From NCBI RefSeq assembly GCF_030580855.1, contig NZ_JAUQOP010000048.1, forward strand, positions 1 to 38,444: a stretch of 38,444 nucleotides of DNA, in the 5' to 3' direction. A program made the translations under genes and the position numbers. This stretch comes from Pseudomonas citrullilanati. GTDB lineage: Bacteria; Pseudomonadota; Gammaproteobacteria; Pseudomonadales; Pseudomonadaceae. Below, in pieces: positions 24,640 to 31,839 of the stretch (positions are counted from its first letter, which is position 1; the number at the start of each line of letters is the position of its first letter). The notes beneath the pieces are model-generated. The model did not search any database, was not told the origin of the DNA, and worked only from the letters and a program-made list of their open reading frames with translations.

Positions 24640-25386
24640 TCAATAACCGAGGTTGCGCAGGCCACGCAGCTGGGTCAGGTTGCAGTCCAATGCCCCGGCG
24701 CTGGGGCCGTTGTTGTTCAGCACCACATTGAGCTGCGTCATGTTGTTGACCACGTTGCTGTTGCCCAGCAGGCGGGTGTTCTGCAACAGGCCACCCTGGG
24801 CCACCTGTTGCAGGGTGCTGCCCTGGTTGTGACTGGCCTGGATCGCCATCTGCACACCGCTGCCCGTGGCCGTGACCGCCACGCTGCCGGCGGCGTTGCT
24901 GCCGCTGATGGTCTGGCCCTGGGCCAACAGTTGGCCTTGGGCGGGCGCCAGGGCAGGTGCCTGGTTGCTCTCCTTCACATTGATGTTGACGTTGTTGTAG
25001 GCGGTGTTGCCGTCGCCGGCGGCGCGTACGCTCTGGGTCACGCCCTGGCCCGTGCCAAGGCCTGCGCCGCCGGTGATGTTGCCGCTGCCCTGGTCCGGGA
25101 CGCTGCCGTTGCCGGTCTGCTTGATGGTGGAGACGTAGAACTCGGGTTTGACGGTGGCGGCCTGGATCTGCATTGAGCTGCTGGCACCGATCAGGTCGCC
25201 GCTGGCGTTGCGCCAGGTGCTGCTCATGACGATGCCGAAACTGATGATCCGCCCGGGCATGACATACCGACCGCGCAGTTCGGCCAGCTCCTGATCCTTG
25301 ACTTCGATGGGTTTGAATCCCGCGTAGGCGTGGGCCGGGACTGAAGCGGCCAGGCAGGCCAGCGTCAGCCAATGTGACGTTTTCAT
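24640..25386 (-). CDS. fapE: Fap amyloid accessory/minor subunit FapE
   Basis: The product is 248 residues with a signal peptide (about 1-20, LACLAASVPAHA). It contains the FapE-type opening KPIEVKDQELAELRGRYVMP and Asn/Gln/Gly-rich segments such as NNVNINVKESNQAP, which echo the FapB/FapC repeats without the full unit. It ends LDCNLTQLRGLRNLGY with a lone Cys. FapE is secreted with the fibre and is found as a minor component in other pseudomonads. GGGAGC precedes the start. It lies in order between fapD and fapF. Confidence 0.92.
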   Translation of the reverse strand: MKTSHWLTLACLAASVPAHAYAGFKPIEVKDQELAELRGRYVMPGRIISFGIVMSSTWRNASGDLIGASSSMQIQAATVKPEFYVSTIKQTGNGSVPDQGSGNITGGAGLGTGQGVTQSVRAAGDGNTAYNNVNINVKESNQAPALAPAQGQLLAQGQTISGSNAAGSVAVTATGSGVQMAIQASHNQGSTLQQVAQGGLLQNTRLLGNSNVVNNMTQLNVVLNNNGPSAGALDCNLTQLRGLRNLGY

Positions 25387-25443
25387 GTACTGCTCCCGGA
25401 GCGTCCTGCCCCTTGTTGTCGTTATGTTGGCGTTGGTCGGCGA

Positions 25444-26124
25444 TTAAAAGAAGTCGCTCTGTATGAAGCCGAAATCCATCAGTTCTGCATCCCGGACCGG
25501 GTTGAACCCGTCCAGCTTGTTGCGGGCCGTCAGCGGTTGCGGAGGGCTGCGCAACGCGTTGGTCTTGTCGTAGCCGGGGCCGACGATGGCGAAGACGATG
25601 CCGTTCCAGCCCTTGAAGAAATCCTCCTGGGCGTAGCGTTTATGGCCCAGCACCGGGTCGGCGATATAGACCCATTGCTTGTCGGCCCGCTGCAACACCA
25701 CGAAGTGCTTGTAGCCACGTATTTCCATCAGGACCACCACCGGAATGGTCACCGCTTCGAGCTTCTCGGGGGGGATCCGGTAGCCTCGGGCGCGCATGCC
25801 GATGGTTTCCACGTAGCGTTTCATGTCCAGCATGGAGAAACCCTGGGTGCGGACAAGGTTCTGGTCGGCATTGACCAGCATGCCCTTGATGACGTGCTCT
25901 TCATCCACATCCAGCCAATAGGCCTGGCGCAGCACCGTGGCCAGCGCGGCGGCGCCGCAGCTGAAATCGGTCTTCTGCTCGACGATGTCGCTGAACTTGC
26001 GCTCGCGTACGCTTTGTACCGGCTTGAACACCAGCATGCCGCCAGGCAGGGCGGCCACCGGCATCTGCGCCGCTTCAGCCACGCAAGCCAGGCAAAGCAG
26101 CAGGGAAAGGGCCAACGCACGCAT
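25444..26124 (-). CDS. fapD: Fap C39-family cysteine protease FapD
   Basis: The product is 226 residues with a signal peptide (about 1-19). The peptidase C39 fold is shown by DFSCGAAAL (nucleophile Cys 56), KHFVVL (His 140) and YIADPVLG (Asp 156), a complete catalytic triad. Q50 before the Cys fits the oxyanion Gln of C39 enzymes. FapD is periplasmic here rather than fused to an ABC transporter, and is needed for Fap export or subunit processing in related strains. The likely Shine-Dalgarno, AAGGC, lies in a hairpin (26134-26175). The 146-bp gap after fapC is the longest within the operon. Confidence 0.94.
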   Translation of the reverse strand: MRALALSLLLCLACVAEAAQMPVAALPGGMLVFKPVQSVRERKFSDIVEQKTDFSCGAAALATVLRQAYWLDVDEEHVIKGMLVNADQNLVRTQGFSMLDMKRYVETIGMRARGYRIPPEKLEAVTIPVVVLMEIRGYKHFVVLQRADKQWVYIADPVLGHKRYAQEDFFKGWNGIVFAIVGPGYDKTNALRSPPQPLTARNKLDGFNPVRDAELMDFGFIQSDFF

Positions 26125-26133
26125 GATCGATAC

Positions 26134-26254
26134 GCCTTGGGGGCTCGTGGGTGAAAGCCCCGTCGCGGATAAGGCCGTTCATCACGGTAGGGTCGAGCCT
26201 CCTGGCGAGGGCTCATTCCAGTCCCGTGATGGATAGCCCCGCCGTTTCCGGGGC
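26134..26254 (-). promoter_or_regulatory. Three-hairpin intergenic RNA between fapC and fapD
   Basis: Read as mRNA (minus strand), hairpin 1 (26236-26254) pairs GCCCCG with CGGGGC just after the fapC stop. Hairpin 2 (26180-26231) pairs CATCACGG with CCGTGATG and encloses GAGCCCTC/GAGGCTC with one bulge. Hairpin 3 (26134-26175) pairs GGGGCT with AGCCCC and GCCTT with AAGGC. The AAGGC arm is the best Shine-Dalgarno for fapD, so hairpin 3 could mask fapD translation while hairpins 1 and 2 protect the fapC 3' end. Confidence 0.6.
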
Positions 26255-26270
26255 CTCGTTTCAGGCGCGT

Positions 26271-27248
26271 CTACATGCAGGCCTTGCAGCCGGCGGCAAT
26301 GGACAGCGAGTTGCTCTGCTGGTTACCCACGCCAGCCGAGACGTTGGCGCCACCGTTACCGGAGAAGCCGTTCATGGAGTTGCTCATGGTGGCGTTGTTG
26401 ATCACCGGGTTTTTCCAGCCATCGCGGGTCAACACCTGTTGGGTATTGCTGCCGGCCAGGTCGAAGGTGCCCACGGCGCTGAACTTGAACTTGTCGTCAT
26501 CGTGGCCGCCGCCATAGCCGCCGCGGTTGTCCCAGCCGCCATGGTGGTCGTCTTCGGCGGTGCCGCTGCCTTTGGCCTTGAACGTACCGGAGGCGCTGTA
26601 GGTGCTGGTGAGGGTGTCGGTCTTGTAGGTCCGCACGCCTTTGTTGTCCACTTCCAGGCCGGTGGAGGTCTGGTCGGCCGAGGCCGAGGCCTGGGCGACG
26701 CGTCCGCCGGACACGGCGATGGCCAGGTTGTTTTTCTGTTGGTTGAAGTTGCCGGCGGTCACGTTGATGCCGATATTGCCGGAGCCGTTGTTGCCTGCGT
26801 TGGTGAGCGAGGCATTGTTCTGGGTGGAGTTGTTCTTGACGTAGTTGTTGTTATTGACCTGGGTGGCGCTGGACATGGCGACCGCCGAGCCGAAGATGAA
26901 GCTTTCGTCAGCCGTGGCCAGGGCGGCGGCGTTGTCCTGCTGGTTACCGTCGCCGGCCGCGACGTTGGCGCCCATGTTGCCGTTGCTGCCATTGAGCGAG
27001 TCCTTGGCGTCGGCGCTGTTGCGGGTGGCCTGGTTGGTCACCGTGTTGCCGTCGCTGTTCTGCTCATCCAGTACCGTGGCCCCGGCGCCGGCACTGATGG
27101 AGAGCCTCTGATCCAGCGTCGGGCCTTGTGGGCCATGGCTGCCGTGCCCATTGCCGTGGTTGTTGTTGCTACCGCCAGCCTGTGCGGCCATGGCCATGAC
27201 AGCGGCGAGAGCGAAAACCAATGGTTTGAGTGCCATTGTAGGTTTCAT
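26271..27248 (-). CDS. fapC: Major Fap amyloid subunit FapC
   Basis: The product is 325 residues. A signal peptide (about 1-24, ending AAQA) is followed by a Gly/His/Asn-rich segment and three amyloid repeats at about 72-113, 134-180 and 284-318. Each contains a version of NVxAGxxNQQxN (ANVAAGDGNQQDN, INVTAGNFNQQKN, ANVSAGVGNQQSN). The linker between repeats 2 and 3 (about 181-283) is long and includes a His/Gly/Asp-rich stretch (DDHHGGWDNRGGYGGG). The protein ends with the FapC CxxC motif, CKAC (321-324). AGGAGA precedes the ATG. It forms the fibre core of functional amyloid in biofilm. Confidence 0.95.
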   Translation of the reverse strand: MKPTMALKPLVFALAAVMAMAAQAGGSNNNHGNGHGSHGPQGPTLDQRLSISAGAGATVLDEQNSDGNTVTNQATRNSADAKDSLNGSNGNMGANVAAGDGNQQDNAAALATADESFIFGSAVAMSSATQVNNNNYVKNNSTQNNASLTNAGNNGSGNIGINVTAGNFNQQKNNLAIAVSGGRVAQASASADQTSTGLEVDNKGVRTYKTDTLTSTYSASGTFKAKGSGTAEDDHHGGWDNRGGYGGGHDDDKFKFSAVGTFDLAGSNTQQVLTRDGWKNPVINNATMSNSMNGFSGNGGANVSAGVGNQQSNSLSIAAGCKACM

Positions 27249-27310
27249 GGTGTTTCTCCTTGCGTGTCGTTGGTTAAGTGTCGGTACTTTCTTATGCGCA
27301 CTGCGCCGGG

Positions 27311-27889
27311 TCAGTCAGCGACCCGGATGCTCAGGGTGTTGGCCATACGGTTCCCCACCCCGGCACTCTGGTTCACCTGGATCACCCCTCGGCTGCCGGT
27401 GAAGGCCTGGTCGCTGGTAACGACCTGGCGACTGCCGGTTGGGGCGCCAGTTGCTCCTGAGTTCGGTAGCAACGCCACGTTCTGTTGGGAAAGGGCGCTG
27501 TCATCAATGCTCTGCGGGTGGGCACTGATGCTCACGCGCATGACATTGGCCATCTGGTTGTTGGCCCCGGCGGACTGGTTGACGCCCAGCACGCCGCTGC
27601 CGTTGGTGAAGGCGCCGCCGCCGATGCGGGCGGTGGCGCTCATGTCGGGATCGGCCGGGGTGTCGAGACGCTGTTGCACGGTGGTGGTGGCCTGGGCGTC
27701 GGTGCCGATGGCGATGGCGCGGGTGTTGGTCTGCTGGGTCTGGTCGCCGGCCGCCTGGTTGACGTTGAGGTTGCCGGTGTAGTGCCGACCGGAATCCTGG
27801 AGGTTGGCGCTGTCGACCACGGTCACGCCCGGGGCGGCGAAGGCGCTGGAGGTGCCGAGCAGGGCCAGCAGGCAGAGGATCGGCTTCAT
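27311..27889 (-). CDS. fapB: Fap amyloid nucleator FapB
   Basis: The product is 192 residues with a signal peptide (about 1-18, SSAFA). Three short repeats contain NVNQAAGDQTQQTN (42-55), GVNQSAGANNQMAN (102-115) and QVNQSAGVGNRMAN (171-184). These resemble FapC repeats but are shorter, and there is no CxxC. FapB is thought to nucleate FapC polymerisation. The ATG at 27889 follows GGAGG and starts one base after the fapA stop (27891-27893), so the two are coupled. The frame extending to 27994 lies inside fapA and is not the true start. Confidence 0.93.
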   Translation of the reverse strand: MKPILCLLALLGTSSAFAAPGVTVVDSANLQDSGRHYTGNLNVNQAAGDQTQQTNTRAIAIGTDAQATTTVQQRLDTPADPDMSATARIGGGAFTNGSGVLGVNQSAGANNQMANVMRVSISAHPQSIDDSALSQQNVALLPNSGATGAPTGSRQVVTSDQAFTGSRGVIQVNQSAGVGNRMANTLSIRVAD

Positions 27890-27890
27890 C

Positions 27891-28337
27891 TCATTGGCCT
27901 CCCGCCAGCCGCCCCAGCGGCGCCAGGCCGGCGCTGAGCGAGCGGTTGATGGTGCCGGAAATCGCGCTGCCGCTGCCGCCGCCGTGCCCGGCACTCATGC
28001 CGGGCATGCCGTTGGGGTTGGTCACCACATTCAGGCCCTGCATGCCGGTGCTCGGGTTGACGGTGCCGCGGATCGACGCGCCGCTGGCGACGCTGGCGAA
28101 TTCGCCGTCGCTCAATTCGGTGCTGGTGGTCGCCTGGTGGATCCGATCGGCTGGGTTGGCATTGACAGTGGTCGGGTAGGGGTCTTTGCCGCCGTTGCGA
28201 CCGATGGGGATGGGTTGCACGTCACGGCTGAGCACAATGACGCCGTTGCCTTCGGCCTGCACGGGCGGGCTGAATGCGGCGCTGGTGGCGCAGCCGATCA
28301 ACAGCAGACAGGTCAAACTTCTCTCGAAAGTCCCCAC
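27891..28337 (-). CDS. fapA: Fap periplasmic regulator/chaperone FapA
   Basis: The product is 148 residues, starting with GTG at 28337; AAGGA lies 9 bases upstream. A signal peptide (about 1-28, ending PPVQA) is present. It contains LIGC at 13-16, which resembles a lipobox, but the hydrophobic core continues past it, so ordinary cleavage at VQA is favoured. The mature part is small, polar and Gly/Ser-rich (GMPGMSAGHGGGSGSA). FapA is known to influence FapB/FapC proportions in fibres. It is the first gene of fapABCDEF, about 45 bases after the predicted sigma-54 start site. Confidence 0.9.
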   Translation of the reverse strand: MGTFERSLTCLLLIGCATSAAFSPPVQAEGNGVIVLSRDVQPIPIGRNGGKDPYPTTVNANPADRIHQATTSTELSDGEFASVASGASIRGTVNPSTGMQGLNVVTNPNGMPGMSAGHGGGSGSAISGTINRSLSAGLAPLGRLAGGQ

Positions 28338-28393
28338 GGCAGCGATTCCTTCTTCGGTGGGCTGGCCCTGGTCCAGCGTTGCGAAGTGGGCAG

Positions 28394-28409
28394 AGCAGGT
28401 GTTGTGCCG
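28394..28409 (-). promoter_or_regulatory. Sigma-54 (-24/-12) promoter of fapABCDEF
   Basis: The minus strand reads CGGCACAACACCTGCT, against the consensus TGGCACGN4TTGCW. GG and GC are exactly 10 bases apart, and GGCAC, TGC and the final W match. Transcription would begin near 28382, about 45 bases before the fapA GTG. Confidence 0.72.
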
Positions 28410-28472
28410 GGTTTTGCAACGGCTTGGAATTCAATGAGTTGCCGTCAGGCAAGCGGCGCTGCGGGCGACACC

Positions 28473-28490
28473 TGTTTCAGCATTGAGACA
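28473..28490. promoter_or_regulatory. Candidate activator site upstream of the fap promoter
   Basis: TGTTTCA, four bases, then TGAGACA: an imperfect palindrome (6 of 7 pairs) about 90-107 bases upstream of the predicted start site, the usual range for a sigma-54 enhancer. Further TGTTTC half-sites occur at 28531-28536 and 28553-28558. The rest of 28500-28629 shows no gene. Confidence 0.45.
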
Positions 28491-28629
28491 GCGCCCGGCC
28501 GGCCAGCCCGCTTTTCGCGTTCCGGGGCTCTGTTTCCAGGGTTTCGAGAGGGTGTTTCACACGCTTTACAAGGAGGATGACCGTTGGATGAAACGGCCTT
28601 GCAGGCGGGGTTGGCGGCGGGCAGGTGTA

Positions 28630-29169
28630 TCAGCGCTGCAACACATCCTCCTGGAGCAACTGCGCCACGGCGGCGAATACCCGCGCCCGGCGCTGCGCCC
28701 AATCGCCTTCGACCACTTGATAGGGCTGTCCGTGGCGAATCAGCCAGTGTTCGATCGCCTTGAAGAAATCCAAGCGCTCGGCGAGTTCCGGTTGGCAGCG
28801 CAAACCGTCGCCGGTCCATTCGACCTGTTCGGGGCTCAGCAGCAGGTGCAGGTCGTAATGGCGGCCCAGCAAGGCCGGTTCGAGCCAGGCCGGGCAATCG
28901 CCGAACAGGGTCTGGCTCCAGAGGATGTTGCTCAGCAGGTGGGTGTCGAGGATCAGCAGTGCCGGCTGGCGGGCCCGGGCGGCGTCCTCCCAGGCCAGTT
29001 GCCCGCTGGCGATTTCGGTGATGTCGGCCAGGCAGGTGTCGCGTGGGTTCTGTTCCATGAAGTGGCGAACGTACTCGTCCACCCGCAGGCCACCGAAGTG
29101 CGCCTGCAACTGCCCGGCCAGCCAGCTCTTGCCGCTGGATTCCGGCCCGGTCAACACCACCACCTTCAT
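28630..29169 (-). CDS. NadR-like AAA ATPase / ribosylnicotinamide kinase domain protein
   Basis: The product is 179 residues. The P-loop is GPESSGKS (8-15). DEYVRHF (31-37) and LILDTHLLS (72-80) match the kinase half of NadR, which phosphorylates nicotinamide riboside. The DNA-binding and NMN adenylyltransferase domains of enterobacterial NadR are absent, so this is a stand-alone kinase-type protein. It overlaps the pnuC stop by 4 bp (ATGA, 29166-29169), and that neighbour strongly supports a role in phosphorylating imported nicotinamide riboside. The frame running to 29805 is an artefact through pnuC. Confidence 0.87.
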   Translation of the reverse strand: MKVVVLTGPESSGKSWLAGQLQAHFGGLRVDEYVRHFMEQNPRDTCLADITEIASGQLAWEDAARARQPALLILDTHLLSNILWSQTLFGDCPAWLEPALLGRHYDLHLLLSPEQVEWTGDGLRCQPELAERLDFFKAIEHWLIRHGQPYQVVEGDWAQRRARVFAAVAQLLQEDVLQR

Positions 29170-29729
29170 GAACGCAGCGCCGGGTCGGCTCGCCATTCCT
29201 GCCAGCCCTGCACGGCCAGCAGGGTGAACAAGGTGTACAGCGCGGCGGTCAGGTGCAGGCCCTTGTAGATGAACAGGCCGACGAAGATGCAGTCCAGGGC
29301 GATCCACAGCGGCCAGCATTGCACGCGCTTCTGCGCCATCCACCACTGGGCCACCAGGCTGAAGCCGGTCAACGCGGCATCGAGCCAGGGTTGGGCGGCG
29401 TCGGTCCAATGGGCCATGGCGGCGCCCAATACCAGGCTGCCCGCCGCGCCGATGCCCAGGCCGAGCCACACCGAAGGCGCGTCCAGGCGCGTGACCTGGC
29501 GACCTTCGTGCGCTTGGCCGGCGCGGGTCCATTGCCACCAACCGTAGAGCTGCAGCACCGCGTAGACCACCTGCAACAGCATGTCGGAGTACAACTTCAC
29601 GTCGTAGAAGATCCAGCTGTACAGCAACACCATGACCAGGCCGATCGGCCAGCACCAGGGGTTCTGCTTGACGGTCAACCAGACAGCGATCACGCCGAGG
29701 GCCGCGGCAAACAGTTCGAGCCCGGACAT
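29166..29729 (-). CDS. pnuC: Nicotinamide riboside transporter PnuC
   Basis: The product is 187 residues with six to seven hydrophobic helices. Family features are WPIGLVMVLLYSWIFY near residue 27 and the repeated Trp/Tyr-rich stretch VLQLYGWWQW near residue 60. PnuC proteins are SWEET-like facilitators of the inner membrane that import nicotinamide riboside, trapped by phosphorylation. The coupled downstream kinase fits that model and argues against a thiamine-type (PnuT) member; no TPP riboswitch was seen upstream. AAGGA lies 6 bases before the ATG. Confidence 0.9.
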   Translation of the reverse strand: MSGLELFAAALGVIAVWLTVKQNPWCWPIGLVMVLLYSWIFYDVKLYSDMLLQVVYAVLQLYGWWQWTRAGQAHEGRQVTRLDAPSVWLGLGIGAAGSLVLGAAMAHWTDAAQPWLDAALTGFSLVAQWWMAQKRVQCWPLWIALDCIFVGLFIYKGLHLTAALYTLFTLLAVQGWQEWRADPALRS

Positions 29730-29762
29730 GGAGGTTCCTTGGGAAAGTGGAAGAGGGCGGCG

Positions 29763-29793
29763 ATTGTAAACGGTATGGCGGGGAGAGCTCCAA
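29763..29793 (-). promoter_or_regulatory. Possible sigma-70 promoter of pnuC
   Basis: The minus strand has TACAAT (29763-29768) as -10 and TTGGAG (29788-29793) as -35, separated by 19 bases. The -10 is good, but the spacing is long and the -35 poor. Confidence 0.3.
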
Positions 29794-29820
29794 CCTGATG
29801 CGCAAGAAGCGCTGGGTGCT

Positions 29821-29896
29821 TTCGCGAGCGGGCTCGCTCCTACAGGGCAGGCGGCCTGTTTCGCAGGCCCCTATGGGAGCGGGCCCGCTCGCGAAG
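29821..29896. repeat. Single diverged REPIN between MCP and pnuC
   Basis: TTCGCGAGCGGGCTCGCTCC at the left and GGGAGCGGGCCCGCTCGCGAA at the right form an inverted REP pair around a shorter, unrelated centre. Here the Gs and Cs of the REP point outward in the opposite order from the array units. It lies just after the chemoreceptor stop. Confidence 0.88.
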
Positions 29897-29931
29897 ACCC
29901 TGCGCCGATCACCTGGATCGGCGGTATTGCC

Positions 29932-31566
29932 TCAAACGCGGAATTGCGTGAGCAAGCCGTTCAACTGCTCACTCAAGGCCTTGAGCCGGGTGCTGGCCAG
30001 GCTCGATTGTTCGGCGGCCAGGGCGGTGCTGTGGGACAGGCCGGCCGCCTGGGTGACGTTCTGGTTGATGTCTTCCACCACATGGGCCTGTTGCAGGGTC
30101 GCGCTGGCGATGGAGGCGTTCAGGCTGTTGAGGTTGCGCAGCGCCTGGCCGATGGCGCTGAGGCTGGCGCCCGCCAGGCCGGCCTGTTCGATGGTCAACT
30201 GCGAGGCGCGACTGCTGTCGCTGATGACTTTCACCGCCGCTTCGGAATGGTTCTGCAAGCGTTCGATCATCGCCTGGATCTCGGCGGTGGACTTCTGCGT
30301 GCGTTGAGCCAGTAGCCGGACTTCATCGGCCACCACCGCGAAGCCGCGGCCTTGTTCGCCGGCGCGGGCGGCCTCGATCGCGGCGTTGAGGGCCAGCAGG
30401 TTGGTCTGCTCGGCGATCGAGCGGATCACTTCCAGGACACTGCCGATCTGGGTGCTTTCGCTGGCCAGGGTGCGGATCACTTCCACCGCCTGGTCGATGG
30501 TCTGGGACAGGCGGTCGATCTGTTGCAGGCTGCCGTCGATGTTCACCTGGCCCTGTTGCGCCTGGGACTCGGCATCACGCATTTCGCTGGCGGCGTGCTC
30601 GGCGTTCTTCGCCACATCCTGCACGCCATAGGTCACTTCGTTGATCGCCGTGGCCACCAGCTCCATCTGCTGCGACTGCTGCTGGCTGCGCTCCTGGGCC
30701 TGGGCGGCGTCGCTGCCCAGTTCATTGGACGATTGCCCCAGGGCGCTGGCCGAGGCCTGCAACTGGCTCACCACGTGGCGCAGCTTGGCGGTAAAGGCGT
30801 TGAAATGCCGCGCCAGTTGCGTGACTTCGTCCTGGCCATGGGTGTCGAGGGTGCGGGTCAGGTCGCTTTCACCGCTGGCGATGTTGGCCATCGCGTTGAC
30901 CGTCTCCTGCAAGGGCCGCACGATGCTGCGCACGATCAGCGTCAACAGCGCGGCCATGATGAGGGTAATCCCCAGGCCGATCAGCGAGGCCTTGATCAAT
31001 TGGGAGCGGAATTCCGCCGCCACGTCATCGACGTACACCCCCGAGCCGATCACCCAGCCCCAGGGTTCGAACAGCTTGACGTAGGAAGTCTTGCCCACTG
31101 GCGCTTCAGCGCCTGGCTTCGGCCAGAGGTAGTCCACCATGCCGGCGCCCTTGGACTTGGCGATGGTGACCATTTCGTTGAACAGGGCGAACCCGTTCGG
31201 GTCGCGGATCGCCGAGAGGTTCTGGCCTTCGAGTTTCGGGTTGGTCGGGTGCATGACCATGACCGGGGTCAGGTCGTTGATCCAGAAGTAATCGGTGTCG
31301 TTGTAGCGCAGGCCACGCACCGCACTGAGAGCCTGCTTCTGCGCGGCGTCGCGGGTCAGGGTGCCGGCGGTTTCCAGGCCATGGTAGTAGCTCAGCACGC
31401 CACTGGCGGTCTGCACCACATGCTGGGTCTTCTGCACCTTGGCCTGGTACAAGTCGTGGTGGATCTGTTTGAGCATCAAGGCGCCCAACGTGAACAGCAT
31501 CACGATGGCCACGACCAGGATGAGCCATAAGCGTCGGCTGATCGACACACTGCGCAAGCTATTCAT
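29932..31566 (-). CDS. Methyl-accepting chemotaxis protein with sCache sensor
   Basis: The product is 544 residues. A transmembrane helix (about 14-33) is followed by a periplasmic single-Cache domain (about 37-190, with YFWINDLTPVMVMHPTNPKL), a second helix (about 196-216), a HAMP domain (about 218-270) and a long cytoplasmic signalling coiled coil. The hairpin tip motif EQTNLLALNAAIEAARAGEQ is perfect. There is no C-terminal CheR-binding pentapeptide. sCache domains of this kind bind small organic acids; I recall one in the P. aeruginosa malate receptor, but the ligand here cannot be read from sequence. A FliA-like promoter lies about 100 bp upstream. Confidence 0.95.
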   Translation of the reverse strand: MNSLRSVSISRRLWLILVVAIVMLFTLGALMLKQIHHDLYQAKVQKTQHVVQTASGVLSYYHGLETAGTLTRDAAQKQALSAVRGLRYNDTDYFWINDLTPVMVMHPTNPKLEGQNLSAIRDPNGFALFNEMVTIAKSKGAGMVDYLWPKPGAEAPVGKTSYVKLFEPWGWVIGSGVYVDDVAAEFRSQLIKASLIGLGITLIMAALLTLIVRSIVRPLQETVNAMANIASGESDLTRTLDTHGQDEVTQLARHFNAFTAKLRHVVSQLQASASALGQSSNELGSDAAQAQERSQQQSQQMELVATAINEVTYGVQDVAKNAEHAASEMRDAESQAQQGQVNIDGSLQQIDRLSQTIDQAVEVIRTLASESTQIGSVLEVIRSIAEQTNLLALNAAIEAARAGEQGRGFAVVADEVRLLAQRTQKSTAEIQAMIERLQNHSEAAVKVISDSSRASQLTIEQAGLAGASLSAIGQALRNLNSLNASIASATLQQAHVVEDINQNVTQAAGLSHSTALAAEQSSLASTRLKALSEQLNGLLTQFRV

Positions 31567-31666
31567 ACGCTGTCACTCCAGTTTCTTATTCTTGTCATCG
31601 TTCCCTGCCGGCGCTTGCCTGTCGCAGGGGGACGCCTGATGGCTCCTGCGCCACAACGCGGCAGCG

Positions 31667-31693
31667 TTATCAGGGCTTGTCTGATAGGATTTC
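31667..31693 (-). promoter_or_regulatory. FliA (sigma-28)-like promoter of the chemoreceptor gene
   Basis: The minus strand reads GAAA, 15 bases, CCTGATAA, against TAAA-N15-GCCGATAA (3 of 4 and 6 of 8 matches). The spacing is exact and flagellar sigma control is common for chemoreceptor genes. Confidence 0.38.
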
Positions 31694-31808
31694 GGCCCCG
31701 CGGCGCAAAACCTGAGCCTGAGTTGATGTTTCATTGGTTTTTTTCCAGCGGTCGCAGTTATCGTGCACCCGCCGCGGGCACCTGCAAGACACTTTAATTT
31801 TGACGAGA

Positions 31809-31830
31809 CCCTGGCAGACAGGGCTTTTTT
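31809..31830 (+). terminator. Terminator-like hairpin in the uppP leader
   Basis: CCCTG, GCAGA loop, CAGGG, then CTTTTTT. It ends 9 bases before the uppP ATG, on the same strand. It is either an attenuator in the uppP leader or the end of a short upstream transcript. The stem is only 5 bp. Confidence 0.4.
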
Positions 31831-31839
31831 GGGGGATGA

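Noticed and set aside
23305..25176. 623-residue frame opposite fapF and fapE
   Set aside because: Shadow frame; the real products on the other strand have signal peptides and Fap signatures.
26151..27782. 543-residue frame opposite fapC and fapB
   Set aside because: It spans two real genes and their gap on the other strand, with composition typical of antisense Asn/Gln-rich repeats.
29730..29820. Possible riboswitch before pnuC
   Set aside because: No TPP-type conserved core and the leader is short; only an ordinary weak promoter was seen.
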